Assembly: GCF_014251235.1 (NCBI RefSeq)
Contig: NZ_CP059181.1
Span: forward strand, 372,001-436,000
Origin: Blattabacterium cuenoti
Lineage (GTDB): Bacteria; Bacteroidota; Bacteroidia; Flavobacteriales; Blattabacteriaceae
Direction: 5' to 3'
DNA length: 64,000 bases
How positions within the stretch are numbered: position 1 is the stretch's first letter; the number at the start of each line of letters is the position of its first letter. Shown here in pieces: positions 38,130-47,757 of this stretch. A model generated the notes under the pieces. The model was given only the letters and a program-made list of their open reading frames with translations, searched no databases and was not told the origin of the DNA. The position numbers and the translations under genes were made by a program.

Positions 38130-39851
38130 TTAATTACGTTTTTGTCTTTCCTGAATTTTTTGACGAATTTTATTTTCATTCAACATGTATTTTTTTATAA
38201 AAAAAATTAATCCAATATTAATAACATTAGATGTAAAATAATAAAGTGAAAGTCCAGATGCATAGCTGTTTATAAACAATAACATAACTACAGGCATGAA
38301 ATATAATAAAAAATCCATATTAGAGATATCTTCACTGTAATTATTTTTTTCATTGTTACTTAATTTAGTATAAACTAAAAGAGCTATTGAATATAATAAA
38401 GTAAGAAGACTTACATGATTTCCATAAAATGGAATAAAAAATGGTAATTCTAAAATTGAGTCATAAGATGTCAAATCTTTAACCCATAGAAAATGTTTTC
38501 CTCTAAGATTTATCAAAGTAGGAAAAAATTTAAATAAAGAATAAAAAATAGGGATTTGAAAAATAGCTGAAAAACATCCAGACATAGGATTGATTCCTGC
38601 TTTTTTATACAATTTTATTATTTCTCTTTGTTTTATTAATGTATCATAATTTTTGAATTTATTATTTATATTATCTATTTCTGGACGTATAAATTTCATC
38701 ATAGCACTTAACTTATATTGTTTATAAGTTATGGGTGATAAAATCAATTTAACTACAATAGTCATCAGAATAATGATTATTCCATAATTTAAATTTGTTT
38801 TTTCTAAAAAAGAGAAAATTAACAAAAAAAAATATTTATTTATCCATTTTAAAAAACCCCAACCAAATGGAATAATGTTTTCTATTTTTTGATCATATTT
38901 TTTTAGAAAAGAAAAATCCAATGGACCAAAATATAATCGAAATAAAATTTTTATTTCCTTATTCTTTTTTATTTTGAAAAGAAATTTTGATTTAACTTTT
39001 TTTAAAAATGGTCCAGAAAGGAAATTCTCAGAACGAACAAAAGAATGATCAAATGGTTTTTTAAAGATAAATATAGATGCGAAAAATTGTTGTTTATTAG
39101 CTAACCAATTTAAATCAGTTATTTTTTTCTCTTCTTCCTCTTTTTCAGATAAGTATTTAATTTTTCTATTTTCATTATTATTTATAGTAGAATAATAAAC
39201 TTGTGTATAAGAATTTTCCCATTTTTTATCCTTTTCTAAAGAAAAAATCTTCTGTTCTAAATTTATTGATGCTTCCTCACCTATTTTAAAAGAAGAAGAT
39301 AAATTAATTGTACGGATCTGAAAATCTAAATCATATTGATTCTTCGATTTTAAAATATAAATATGTTCTATAAAACCATTATTATAAGGATTTTTAGCCC
39401 TCATAACAAGAATTGTAAAGTTTTTTTCGTTTTTAAAAAAAAAAGGATAAAATAATAGAGAATTTGTATGTATTAATTTTTCATTTCCTTTTTTATTCGA
39501 AAAAGGAAAAGCCATGTTGTATAAAAAACTAGAATCTTTTATTAGATAAAGATTTTTTTTATGAACTAAATAATTAGCATCGTATGCCTTATATTTTTTT
39601 AAAAAGACTTCACTAATAGATCCTCCTAAACTAGTGACCTTTAATCTTAAAACTTTATTTTCTAAAATAAAATCTTTTGTTTTACTATTTCTATTGTTAG
39701 AATTTTTTAAAAAAAAAGTTTCTATCTTTTTTTTTTTTACATATTTTTTATTTTCAATATTTTCCTTATTGAAATAAGTAAAAAATATTAAGATAGATAA
39801 AATAAGAAACAAACCAATTATAGAATTATAATCTAAATTTCTAACCTTCAT
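38130..39851 (-). CDS. yidC: Membrane protein insertase YidC
   Basis: Inserts and folds inner-membrane proteins, alone or with SecYG. 573 residues: an N-terminal membrane helix (about 12-26), a large periplasmic domain (about 60-320), then the insertase core with five hydrophobic segments, including LILSPITYKQYKLSAMMKFIRPEI and AGINPMSGCFSAIFQIPIFYSLF. The N-terminus contains a 12-A run (coding strand; 39727-39738) that stays in frame. Its ATG overlaps the pyrG stop by 11 bases, a conserved flavobacterial pairing. Confidence 0.93.
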   Translation of the reverse strand: MKVRNLDYNSIIGLFLILSILIFFTYFNKENIENKKYVKKKKIETFFLKNSNNRNSKTKDFILENKVLRLKVTSLGGSISEVFLKKYKAYDANYLVHKKNLYLIKDSSFLYNMAFPFSNKKGNEKLIHTNSLLFYPFFFKNEKNFTILVMRAKNPYNNGFIEHIYILKSKNQYDLDFQIRTINLSSSFKIGEEASINLEQKIFSLEKDKKWENSYTQVYYSTINNNENRKIKYLSEKEEEEKKITDLNWLANKQQFFASIFIFKKPFDHSFVRSENFLSGPFLKKVKSKFLFKIKKNKEIKILFRLYFGPLDFSFLKKYDQKIENIIPFGWGFLKWINKYFFLLIFSFLEKTNLNYGIIIILMTIVVKLILSPITYKQYKLSAMMKFIRPEIDNINNKFKNYDTLIKQREIIKLYKKAGINPMSGCFSAIFQIPIFYSLFKFFPTLINLRGKHFLWVKDLTSYDSILELPFFIPFYGNHVSLLTLLYSIALLVYTKLSNNEKNNYSEDISNMDFLLYFMPVVMLLFINSYASGLSLYYFTSNVINIGLIFFIKKYMLNENKIRQKIQERQKRN

Positions 39852-41466
39852 ACATAATACTTTTTCTATAATTTTTAGACGCTTTTACAAAATTCTTGAA
39901 TAAAGGATGTGGTTTTGTAATTGTACTACTATATTCAGGGTGATATTGAACTCCTAAGAAAAAAATATGATTTTTTAACTCTATTGCTTCTACCAATCCT
40001 GTCTCATTATTAATTCCTACTGATTCCATTCCAGATTTAGAAAAAAGATGTATATAATCATTATTAAATTCATATCTATGACGGTGTCTTTCTAAAATTT
40101 CTTTCTTTCCATAGATAGAAAATATCTTAGAATTTTTTATTAAAGAACATTTCCATTCTCCTAAACGCATAGTTCCACCCTTTCTAGTTAAATTTTTTTG
40201 TTTTTTCATCAGATTGATAACAGGATAAATAGTATTAGGATTCATTTCAATGCTATCCGCTTCTTTTATATTTAAAACATTTCTAGCAAATTCTATTAAT
40301 GCTATTTGCATTCCTAAACATATTCCTAAAAAAGGAATTTGATTTTCTCTTGCATATTTTGTGGCAAGAATTTTACCTTCTATTCCTCTACTACCAAATC
40401 CAGGAGCAATCAGTATTCCAGATATTTTATCAAAATATTTGTTTACATTTTTTTCTTTGATCATTCCAGAATAAATCCACCTAATATTAATACGAACTTC
40501 ATTTTCTGTTCCTCCATGAATTAATGCTTCTTCTATAGATTTATAAGAATCACGTAAAGAAATATATTTACCTACTAAAGCTATATTTATCTTATACTTA
40601 GGATTTTTGTATCTATTTATAAAAACATTCCATTTATCTAACTTTGGAGAGGTGGAAGTTGATAACTTTAAACAATTCAATACTACTTTATCAAAATTTT
40701 GCTTGTATAAGAGAAATGGAAGATCATAAATCATTTTAGTATCAATAGATTCTATAACATGTTCAGATTCTATATTACAAAATAATGCTAATTTATCACG
40801 TATATTTTTGGTTATATGTTTTTCTGTTCTACAAACTAAAATATCAGCTTGAATTCCTTTTTCCATTAAATTTCTTACAGAATATTGTGTAGGTTTTGTT
40901 TTTATTTCCCCTGTAACTGATATATATGGCAATAAAGTTAAATGAATAACAAGACTATTAAATCTTCCCAAATTCCATTTTAGTTGACGTACAGTTTCTA
41001 TATAAGGTAAACTTTCTATATCACCAACTGTCCCTCCTATTTCTATAATAACAATATCATAATTTTTTTTTTCGATAAGTTTTTTAATACATTTTTTAAT
41101 TTCATCTGTAATATGTGGTATAACCTGTACCGTTTTACCTAAATAGACACCTTTCCTTTCATTGTCTATGACTGTTTTATATATCAACCCAGATGTAACA
41201 TTATTATCTTTAGTCATTGATTGATCTAAAAATCTTTCATAATATCCTAAATCTAAATCTGTTTCATAACCATCTTTTGTAACAAAACATTCCCCATGTT
41301 CATAAGGATTTAAAGTTCCAGAATCAATATTAAAATAAGGATCTAATTTTTGTATCGTTATCTTATAACCTCTTTTTTTTAATAACATTCCTAAAGAAGC
41401 AGATATAATACCTTTACCTAATGATGAGGTAACACCTCCTGTGACAAAAATGTATTTTGTTCCCAA
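39841..41466 (-). CDS. pyrG: CTP synthase
   Basis: Aminates UTP to CTP with glutamine and ATP. 541 residues: synthase domain (1 to ~265) with KYIFVTGGVTSSLGKGI near residues 4-20, and a class I glutamine amidotransferase domain with the nucleophile Cys in FLGICLGMQ (near 380) and the His-Glu of VQYHPEYSS. The frame is closed by a stop two codons before the TTG at 41464-41466, and the family normally starts just there, so TTG is the start. Upstream of yidC. Confidence 0.95.
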   Translation of the reverse strand: MGTKYIFVTGGVTSSLGKGIISASLGMLLKKRGYKITIQKLDPYFNIDSGTLNPYEHGECFVTKDGYETDLDLGYYERFLDQSMTKDNNVTSGLIYKTVIDNERKGVYLGKTVQVIPHITDEIKKCIKKLIEKKNYDIVIIEIGGTVGDIESLPYIETVRQLKWNLGRFNSLVIHLTLLPYISVTGEIKTKPTQYSVRNLMEKGIQADILVCRTEKHITKNIRDKLALFCNIESEHVIESIDTKMIYDLPFLLYKQNFDKVVLNCLKLSTSTSPKLDKWNVFINRYKNPKYKINIALVGKYISLRDSYKSIEEALIHGGTENEVRINIRWIYSGMIKEKNVNKYFDKISGILIAPGFGSRGIEGKILATKYARENQIPFLGICLGMQIALIEFARNVLNIKEADSIEMNPNTIYPVINLMKKQKNLTRKGGTMRLGEWKCSLIKNSKIFSIYGKKEILERHRHRYEFNNDYIHLFSKSGMESVGINNETGLVEAIELKNHIFFLGVQYHPEYSSTITKPHPLFKNFVKASKNYRKSIMYEG

Positions 41467-41549
41467 AATCTAGAAATATAATTTTTATTTTTTCAATTGT
41501 ATTTAAGAAGTCTTTACTAATCTAAAAAAATGAATTTAAATTTTTTTTT

Positions 41550-41557
41550 TATATTTG
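41550..41557 (+). promoter_or_regulatory. -7 promoter box of the SRP RNA gene
   Basis: TATATTTG is a full match to the Bacteroidota -7 consensus TAnnTTTG and ends six bases before the 5' stem of the SRP RNA, exactly where a -7 element should lie. It follows a run of ten T (41541-41550). No clear -33 TTG is seen. The tight spacing to an RNA gene with defined ends makes this the best promoter call in the window. Confidence 0.55.
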
Positions 41558-41563
41558 CCAAAC

Positions 41564-41667
41564 AAGGAGCAAGTTCTACACAATCAGCTCCCTATGAATC
41601 CTCCAGGGTGGGAACACAGCAAAGGTTATTAGGTTGTAGCGATGTGATGTAGAATCGCTTGCTTCTT
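41564..41667 (+). ncRNA. ffs: Signal recognition particle RNA, small bacterial type
   Basis: RNA scaffold of the SRP that binds Ffh and targets membrane proteins to the translocon. The ends pair: AAGGAGCAAG (41564-41573) with CTTGCTTCTT (41658-41667), one G-U wobble. The tip is the diagnostic domain IV: CAGG (41604-41607), a GTG/CAC stem, GGAA tetraloop (41611-41614) and AGCA (41618-41621) on the other side. About 104 bases, the 4.5S class without an Alu domain. It lies 39 bases before clpX. The exact ends may differ by a few bases. Confidence 0.92.
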
Positions 41668-41706
41668 AATAATAAAACTTCTTATTCAGAAACCATAAAA
41701 AAAATT

Positions 41707-42918
41707 ATGGAAAATTCATTAATCTGCAATTTCTGCGGTAAAAAAAAAGATGAAATTACTTTTATTATATCAGGTATTAATGGTCATATTTGCAATTTTT
41801 GTATAGAAAAGACTTATTCTATTATTCATAAAAATTTTTCTGCAAAAAAAGAAAATAAAAATGAAAATAACGAAAAAATAGAAATTAAAAAACCTAAAGA
41901 AATAAAAAAATTTTTAGATGAATATCTAATAGGACAAGAAGATACAAAAAAAATTATTTCTGTAGCTGTTTATAATCATTATAAACGTATTTTTTTTGAA
42001 AAAAAAAAGAAAAATGAAAAAGATAAACATGATGTAGAGATAGAAAAATCTAATATATTATTAATAGGAAATACAGGTACAGGAAAAACATTACTTGCAA
42101 AAAGTATATCTAAACTTTTAAAAGTTCCTTTTACAATAGCAGATGCTACTTCATTAACAGAAGCAGGTTACGTTGGAGAAGATGTAGAATCTATTTTAAC
42201 AAGATTATTACAATCTGCTAATTACAATGTAAATTATGCTGAAAAAGGAATAGTATTTATAGATGAAATTGATAAAATCTCAAGGAAAAAAGGAAATCCA
42301 TCTATTACAAGAGATGTGTCCGGAGAAGGGGTACAACAAGCTTTACTTAAAATATTAGAAGGTTCTAATATCAATGTTCCTCCTCAAGGAGGAAGAAAAC
42401 ATCCAGATCAAAAAATGATACAAATGAATACAAATAATATTTTATTTATAGCTGGAGGAACTTTTGATGGCATAGAAGATATTTTATATGATAGAATACA
42501 CAAAATATCTATAGGATTTTTTTCGAATAGAAATGAAAATAAAAATATGATAAAAAATATCATGGCTCATGACTTAAAATCATTTGGATTAATACCTGAA
42601 CTTATAGGTAGATTTCCTATCATTACATATTTGAATCCATTAAATAAAGATTTATTAAAAAGAGTTTTATTAGAGCCTAAAAATGCTTTAATAAAACAAT
42701 ATCAAAAATTATTTGAAATGGAGAACATATCTTTAAATTTAACAGGAGATGCTGCAGATGTAATAGTCGACCATACAATAAAATTAGGCTTAGGAGCTAG
42801 AGGTTTACGTTTTTTTTGTGAAAAAATATTTTTAGATTATTTTTTTAACATCAATAAAAAAACTAAAAAAACAAAACTAAATATAGATAAAGATATAGTT
42901 GTAAAAAAATTATCTTAA
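41707..42918 (+). CDS. clpX: ATP-dependent protease ATPase subunit ClpX
   Basis: AAA+ unfoldase feeding ClpP. 403 residues from the ATG at 41707; the open frame runs back to a TTG inside the SRP RNA, which is rejected because the family starts with the zinc finger. Zinc ligands C7, C10, C29 and C32, Walker A GNTGTGKT at 121-128, Walker [10 protein letters not shown] near 182-190, and the ClpP-docking IGF loop at 269-271. The IGF loop implies a ClpP partner, but clpP is not next to it here. The 3' end overlaps obg by four bases. Confidence 0.95.
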   Translation: MENSLICNFCGKKKDEITFIISGINGHICNFCIEKTYSIIHKNFSAKKENKNENNEKIEIKKPKEIKKFLDEYLIGQEDTKKIISVAVYNHYKRIFFEKKKKNEKDKHDVEIEKSNILLIGNTGTGKTLLAKSISKLLKVPFTIADATSLTEAGYVGEDVESILTRLLQSANYNVNYAEKGIVFIDEIDKISRKKGNPSITRDVSGEGVQQALLKILEGSNINVPPQGGRKHPDQKMIQMNTNNILFIAGGTFDGIEDILYDRIHKISIGFFSNRNENKNMIKNIMAHDLKSFGLIPELIGRFPIITYLNPLNKDLLKRVLLEPKNALIKQYQKLFEMENISLNLTGDAADVIVDHTIKLGLGARGLRFFCEKIFLDYFFNINKKTKKTKLNIDKDIVVKKLS

Positions 42919-43919
42919 TTTGAATTATTCAAATTAATTTGATTCCACAATTCTTTTTTTAAACTAAAAATTCCATTATTTTTAATAGATGAAATGAAAA
43001 AAATTTTTTCTCCAAAAAAATCTTTTTCAATCACTTTTTTTTCTTTTTCTTTTGTTTCATGTTCTATTAAATCTGATTTTGAAATAACTAGTATACGTTT
43101 TTTTTTTAATAATATTGGATTAAATTTTTCTAATTCTTTTAATAATATAGAGTACTCTTTTTTCTTGTTTCTTGTTTCTGAAGAAATCAAAAATAATAAA
43201 ATAGAATTTCGTTCTATATGTTTTAAAAAAAAAAGGCCCAAGCCTTTTCCTTCTGATGCATCTTCTATAATACCAGGTATATCTGCAACAATAAATTTAT
43301 TATAACCAAATTCAACTATTCCCAAATTTGGAATAATAGTAGTGAAAGGATAATTTCCTATTTTTGGTTTAGATTTTGTTATTTTAGATAGTAAAGTAGA
43401 TTTTCCAGCATTAGGAAATCCAATAATACCAACATCTGCCAATATTTTTAATTCTAATAAAAACCAGTTGCCTTTAGTTTTTATTCCCGATTGAGAATAG
43501 TAAGGAGATCTCCATGTAGAACTTCTAAAAAAAGAATTACCTCTTCCACCTTTTCCTCCTTCTAACAATATTTTTTCTTGAAAATTTTTTTCAATTTCAA
43601 TCAGAATATTTTTATTTTCATCTTTTATTATAGTGCCTATAGGTACTTCTATAAGTAAATTTTTACCATTAGCTCCGGTTGAATTATTTTTTTTACCTGT
43701 AAATCCAGTTTTTGCTACCCAATATCTATTATATTTTAAATGAATAAATGTTTGAATACGAGAATTTCCTCTTATAATAATATCTCCACCTTTTCCTCCA
43801 GAACCTCCATCTGGTTTTCCTTTTATTATATATTTTTCCCTATGAAAATGAATACATCCTTTACCTCCATCTCCACTTTTACAATAGATTTTTATAGAAT
43901 CTATAAAATTTTTTTTCAT
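42915..43919 (-). CDS. obg: GTPase Obg/CgtA
   Basis: GTPase for late 50S assembly. 334 residues: glycine-rich OBG domain (IKIYCKSGDGGKGCIHFHREK, GGSGGKGGDIIIRG), then the G domain with GFPNAGKST (G1) near 167-175, TTIIPNLGIVEF (G2), ADIPGII (G3) and SKSDL (G4). No C-terminal TGS domain. One base overlap with adk upstream; 3' end overlaps the convergent clpX. Confidence 0.96.
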   Translation of the reverse strand: MKKNFIDSIKIYCKSGDGGKGCIHFHREKYIIKGKPDGGSGGKGGDIIIRGNSRIQTFIHLKYNRYWVAKTGFTGKKNNSTGANGKNLLIEVPIGTIIKDENKNILIEIEKNFQEKILLEGGKGGRGNSFFRSSTWRSPYYSQSGIKTKGNWFLLELKILADVGIIGFPNAGKSTLLSKITKSKPKIGNYPFTTIIPNLGIVEFGYNKFIVADIPGIIEDASEGKGLGLFFLKHIERNSILLFLISSETRNKKKEYSILLKELEKFNPILLKKKRILVISKSDLIEHETKEKEKKVIEKDFFGEKIFFISSIKNNGIFSLKKELWNQINLNNSN

Positions 43920-44506
43920 TAAAAATATTTTATTCTTTTTAAGATATTTTTCTCTATAAAAAAAGATATATTATTAATAGATAAAGAAGCTTGTATGTTC
44001 ACAATATATTTTTTCCATTTTTCATTATTCCAAATGTATTCTGTGTTATTTTTATATTCTTCAATTCTTTTGTAAATAGTTAAAATATTGTTATCATCAT
44101 CACGATCACTTATTTTTCCTCTTTTTATCAATCTATCTATTAGTAATTTTTCTCTTATAAAAAAAGAAAAAATTATATTTATATTTCCTAAATAAAGATT
44201 CTTCAATATTTCTTCTAAAAAGAAAATTTGATTTTTTGTTCTAGGATATCCATCGTAAATAATTCCATCTGAAAAAACATTTTTTTCAATTTCTATTTTC
44301 ACTAGATTTTTAGTTATATAATCAGGAACTAATTTTCCTTCTTTGAGAAAAGAAAAAATTTTTTTTCCAAAATCTGTTTTAAACTTGATATGTTTTCTAA
44401 ATATTTTTCCAGTAGATAAATGATACCATCCAAATTTTTTAGATAATATACGGGCTTGAGTTCCTTTTCCACATCCTGGTGGTCCAAATAATATGATATG
44501 TATCAT
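43919..44506 (-). CDS. adk: Adenylate kinase
   Basis: Balances AMP, ADP and ATP. 195 residues, the short-LID form: P-loop GPPGCGKGTQ at 7-16, the AMP-binding YHLSTGKIFRKH near 28-39, YDGYPRTKNQ near 89-98, and RLIKRGKISDRDDD before a short LID without zinc cysteines. ATG at 44504-44506. Upstream of obg; overlap of one base suggests cotranscription. Confidence 0.93.
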   Translation of the reverse strand: MIHIILFGPPGCGKGTQARILSKKFGWYHLSTGKIFRKHIKFKTDFGKKIFSFLKEGKLVPDYITKNLVKIEIEKNVFSDGIIYDGYPRTKNQIFFLEEILKNLYLGNINIIFSFFIREKLLIDRLIKRGKISDRDDDNNILTIYKRIEEYKNNTEYIWNNEKWKKYIVNIQASLSINNISFFIEKNILKRIKYF

Positions 44507-44536
44507 AAATAAATAAGTGTAAGACTGTAATGAAAC

Positions 44537-44565
44537 AAAAAAGTTAGAAAGTTCTTTTTTAACTT
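44537..44565 (-). terminator. Weak intrinsic terminator after lpdA
   Basis: On the minus strand AAGTTA (44560-44565) can pair with TAACTT (44541-44546) around an inner A-rich loop that could itself form AAAG/CTTT pairs, followed by a short T run. It lies 11-39 bases after the lpdA stop. The stem has few GC pairs. Confidence 0.4.
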
Positions 44566-44575
44566 ATATTATATT

Positions 44576-45967
44576 TTATAAATGGATCGCTCTTCCATAA
44601 GCATTTGAAATAGATTCTATTATACATTCACTTAATGAAGGATGTGGGTGAATACAATTTATAATTTCATAGTTGGTAGATTCTAAATTTCTGGCAACAA
44701 CTACCTCTGAAATAAGATCCGTCACATTATATCCTATCATATGACAACCTAACCATTCATCATACTTATCGTCAAATATGACTTTAACAAATCCTTCTGT
44801 TTTTTCATTACAAACAGATTTTCCGATAGCGCTAAAAGGAAATTTACCTACTCTTATTTGATAACCTTTTTCTATTGCTTCTTTTTCTGTATAACCAACT
44901 GATGCTATTTCAGGATAACAATAAACACACTTAGGTATATTATTATAATCTATTTTTTGTGTATTTAAACCTTTTATATTTTCTACACAAGTTATAGCTT
45001 CACGTGAAGCTACATGAGCCAAGGATGGACCTTCTATTACATCTCCAATAGCATAATATCCATCTATATTCGTTTTATATTTTTCATCTACAATAATAAA
45101 ACCTTTTTCATTAGTGTGAATTCCTATATTTTTCAATCCTAAAAATTTAGTATTTGGAATTACTCCAGTAGCATAAAATATTATATCCGCTTTCTCCTTT
45201 AATAGAAAATTCGGTGTTTGAACATCTGCTGTTATAACTCCTTGATTGTTTTTTATTATTTTTTTAATAAAGGAAGAAACATAACATTCTATTCCCATTT
45301 GATTAAAATATGTCTTTATAGAATCAGATATTTCTTGATCTCCACTTGGAAAAATACGAGAATTTTTTTCTATAAGAATGACTTTTACTCCCATAGAATG
45401 ATAAAAATAGGAAAATTCCAACCCTACGGAACCAGAACCAACAATAATTATTTTTTTAGGCAAAAAAGATAGATTTAATGCTTCCTTATATCCTATTATT
45501 TTTTTATTCAATTCTTGAAACTTTTTTTTTCTAGGAATAGAACCTGTAGCTATAATTATATATGTAGATATATATTCTTTTATTTTATTTCCATTTTGAT
45601 AAATTTCAACAATTTTTCCTTTTTTTAGTCTTGCAATACCATAAACAATATGTATTTGATTTTTTTTCATTAAAAATGATATTCCATTCCTCATTTTTTT
45701 TACTACATCTCTGCTTTTAGAAAGAATTTTAGAATAATCTAGATTAATAGGATCATGTAATCCAAATAAATCCTTATTTTCTTTTATATTCTGTAATATT
45801 TGAGCACTTCTCAAAAGAGATTTTGTAGGAATGCAACCCCAATTTAAACATACTCCACCAAGAGATTCCTTCTCAATCATCGCTACTTTCATACCCAATT
45901 GTGCTGCACGAATAGAAGCAACGTAACCTCCTGGTCCACTTCCTAAAACAATAACATCAAAATGCAT
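44576..45967 (-). CDS. lpdA: Dihydrolipoyl dehydrogenase
   Basis: FAD enzyme that reoxidises dihydrolipoamide in 2-oxoacid dehydrogenase complexes and the glycine cleavage system. 463 residues: FAD motif VIVLGSGPGGYVASIRAAQLG (about 5-25), redox cysteines C40 and C45 (GGVCLNWGCIPTKS), NAD motif IIVGSGSVGLEF, second FAD motif YYAIGDVIEGPSLAHVAS, and the C-terminal active His in IHPHPSLSE. Complete. No E1 or E2 gene is adjacent. Confidence 0.96.
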   Translation of the reverse strand: MHFDVIVLGSGPGGYVASIRAAQLGMKVAMIEKESLGGVCLNWGCIPTKSLLRSAQILQNIKENKDLFGLHDPINLDYSKILSKSRDVVKKMRNGISFLMKKNQIHIVYGIARLKKGKIVEIYQNGNKIKEYISTYIIIATGSIPRKKKFQELNKKIIGYKEALNLSFLPKKIIIVGSGSVGLEFSYFYHSMGVKVILIEKNSRIFPSGDQEISDSIKTYFNQMGIECYVSSFIKKIIKNNQGVITADVQTPNFLLKEKADIIFYATGVIPNTKFLGLKNIGIHTNEKGFIIVDEKYKTNIDGYYAIGDVIEGPSLAHVASREAITCVENIKGLNTQKIDYNNIPKCVYCYPEIASVGYTEKEAIEKGYQIRVGKFPFSAIGKSVCNEKTEGFVKVIFDDKYDEWLGCHMIGYNVTDLISEVVVARNLESTNYEIINCIHPHPSLSECIIESISNAYGRAIHL

Positions 45968-46083
45968 AATTTTTTATTCATAATATGCCATGGATAAATT
46001 TACAGTATTTTTTTAATAAAGATAAATTTCCATAAATTTGTATTTTATTATGTTTCAATTCCAATTAATTTAATTATTAAATT

Positions 46084-46752
46084 ATGAAATTTTTTATAGA
46101 TACAGCTAATGTAGAAGAAATAAGAAAGGCTAAAAATTTAGGAGTACTTGATGGTGTTACAACTAATCCTTCCTTATTATCTAAAGAGAATCTTTCAATA
46201 AAAGAAATTGACAATCATTATTTATCTATTTGCAAAATTTTAGAAGAAACAGGAAAAAAAGGAGATATTAGTGCAGAAATAATTAGTTCAAATTATGAAG
46301 ATATAATTCAAGAAGGTGAAAAATTATCTTCTATACATCCAAAAATAGTAGTCAAAATACCTATTTCTAAAAATGGATTAAAAGCTATTCAATATTTCTC
46401 AAAAAAAAATATTAAAACAAATTGTACTCTTGTTTTTTCTTCTGGACAAGCTCTTTTAGCAGCAAAAGCAGGATCTAATTATGTTTCTCCATTTATAGGA
46501 AGAATAGATGATTTATCATCTAATGGTTTAACTTTAATCAAGGAAATAAAAGATATATATGATACTTTTCATTTCAAATCTAAAATTATAGGAGCATCTA
46601 TACGTAATACATTACACATTATTGAATGTGCTAAAATAGGAATATACGCTGTTACCTCTCCTCTAAAAATAATAGAAACTCTTTTATATCATCCTTTAAC
46701 AAACAAAGGATTAGAAAAATTTTTAAAAGATTATAAAGAAAAAATTTATTAA
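46084..46752 (+). CDS. tal: Transaldolase, short (TalC/MipB-type)
   Basis: Moves a dihydroxyacetone unit in the non-oxidative pentose phosphate pathway; relatives of this size can also be fructose-6-phosphate aldolases. 222 residues forming one beta/alpha barrel: MKFFIDTANVEEI, VTTNPSLL near 25-32, Schiff-base Lys K91 in VVKIPIS, and CTLVFSSGQALLAAKAG. Single gene divergent from lpdA; its last four bases overlap the convergent omega-subunit gene. The choice between transaldolase and aldolase activity is not visible in sequence. Confidence 0.9.
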   Translation: MKFFIDTANVEEIRKAKNLGVLDGVTTNPSLLSKENLSIKEIDNHYLSICKILEETGKKGDISAEIISSNYEDIIQEGEKLSSIHPKIVVKIPISKNGLKAIQYFSKKNIKTNCTLVFSSGQALLAAKAGSNYVSPFIGRIDDLSSNGLTLIKEIKDIYDTFHFKSKIIGASIRNTLHIIECAKIGIYAVTSPLKIIETLLYHPLTNKGLEKFLKDYKEKIY

Positions 46753-47060
46753 CGTATTTTTAGTTTTCCATCTAACAAATATTGAATTGCTATGGATGTT
46801 GATTTTGGCAATTTTTCATAAAATTTCGATAAATCTATTTGTTCTTTATTTTCAATAATTTCTTCTAAATTATTTTTAGATAATACATAAAATTCCTCTA
46901 ATTTTTTATCTAAATCTTCTTTAAGATTTTTATTTAGTTTCTGACTAACTCTATCTAAAATACAAATAGTTTCATATATATTTTTACCGGATTTTTTTTC
47001 TAATTTTGAACGATCAATAGTTATTGTATTTATTGGAGCATGAAAATCTTTTAAATTCAT
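46749..47060 (-). CDS. rpoZ: RNA polymerase omega-like (Rpb6 fold) subunit
   Basis: Small core-polymerase subunit of the divergent Bacteroidota omega family. 103 residues: MNLKDFHAPINTITIDRS, GKNIYETICILDRVSQKLN near 25-43, a charged helix, and the conserved end FYEKLPKSTSIAIQYLLDGKL. Poor likeness to E. coli omega; the call rests on the Bacteroidota family and its fixed place after bamD, with which it shares an ATGA overlap. Confidence 0.82.
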   Translation of the reverse strand: MNLKDFHAPINTITIDRSKLEKKSGKNIYETICILDRVSQKLNKNLKEDLDKKLEEFYVLSKNNLEEIIENKEQIDLSKFYEKLPKSTSIAIQYLLDGKLKIR

Positions 47061-47740
47061 AATCTTATTAATTTTTTATAATACATTTGTAACTCTTTTA
47101 TTCTAGAATTTGAATTAGGATATAATTTTACATATTCATTATATGAATCAAAAAAAGTTGATGCTTTCTCTTTGTTATCTGCCATTTTATATTTTATTAC
47201 ACAAATTTTATATAAAACTTTTTCTTTAAAAATACTATCTGGATATCTTTTTATGAAATCTTGAAAATAAATTAAAGAAGATTTATATTTTTGCATAAGA
47301 AAATAGGAATTTGCTATATAAAAATCTTTTTTTTCTAATTTTTTCATTAAAATATCTAGAATATTTTTTGCTTCTTTTATTTTTTCATGATTAGGATATC
47401 TTTGAATAAATGTTTTTAACAAATCAATTGCTACAAGTGTTTTTTTTTGATCTAAGTTAAAATCTAAAGATTTAATAAATTCATCTACTGCATGTTTAAA
47501 CAAACGATTTTCATCAGAAAACATTTCTACAGAATTAGAAGTAAATTTTTTAAATTTCAAATTTTCAAAAAATCTTCTCAGGATAACGATTTCATATTTA
47601 GAAAAATGAATTTTTAAAGAATTCCACCATTTTTTAGGAAAAAAAAAAGAAAAAATATCATCTGATTTAAAAGAATGTGAATCTCCAGAACATCCAATCG
47701 TTATTAATAATAATAAGAAAAAAATAATTTTTTTTTTCAT
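47057..47740 (-). CDS. bamD: Outer-membrane assembly lipoprotein BamD
   Basis: Part of the BAM complex that folds beta-barrel proteins into the outer membrane. 227 residues: lipoprotein signal MKKKIIFFLLLLITIGC with the modified Cys at residue 17, then tetratricopeptide-like helices (KKTLVAIDLLKTFIQRYPNH, NSYFLMQKYKSSLIYFQDFIKRYPDS). Shorter than E. coli BamD. Its presence indicates that an outer membrane with barrel proteins is kept. Upstream of the omega-like gene and downstream of ferritin. Confidence 0.88.
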   Translation of the reverse strand: MKKKIIFFLLLLITIGCSGDSHSFKSDDIFSFFFPKKWWNSLKIHFSKYEIVILRRFFENLKFKKFTSNSVEMFSDENRLFKHAVDEFIKSLDFNLDQKKTLVAIDLLKTFIQRYPNHEKIKEAKNILDILMKKLEKKDFYIANSYFLMQKYKSSLIYFQDFIKRYPDSIFKEKVLYKICVIKYKMADNKEKASTFFDSYNEYVKLYPNSNSRIKELQMYYKKLIRL

Positions 47741-47757
47741 GATTTATAATATTTTTT

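Noticed and set aside
41659-41706. N-terminal extension of ClpX from a TTG at 41659
   Set aside because: It lies inside the 3' stem of the SRP RNA and precedes the conserved zinc-finger start.
45978-45995. TCATAATATGCCATGGAT in the lpdA/tal spacer, similar to the dnaK and groES palindromes
   Set aside because: It shares only ATGGCAT plus a loosely similar flank, is not a good palindrome, and stands before metabolic genes, so it is too weak to count as a third site.
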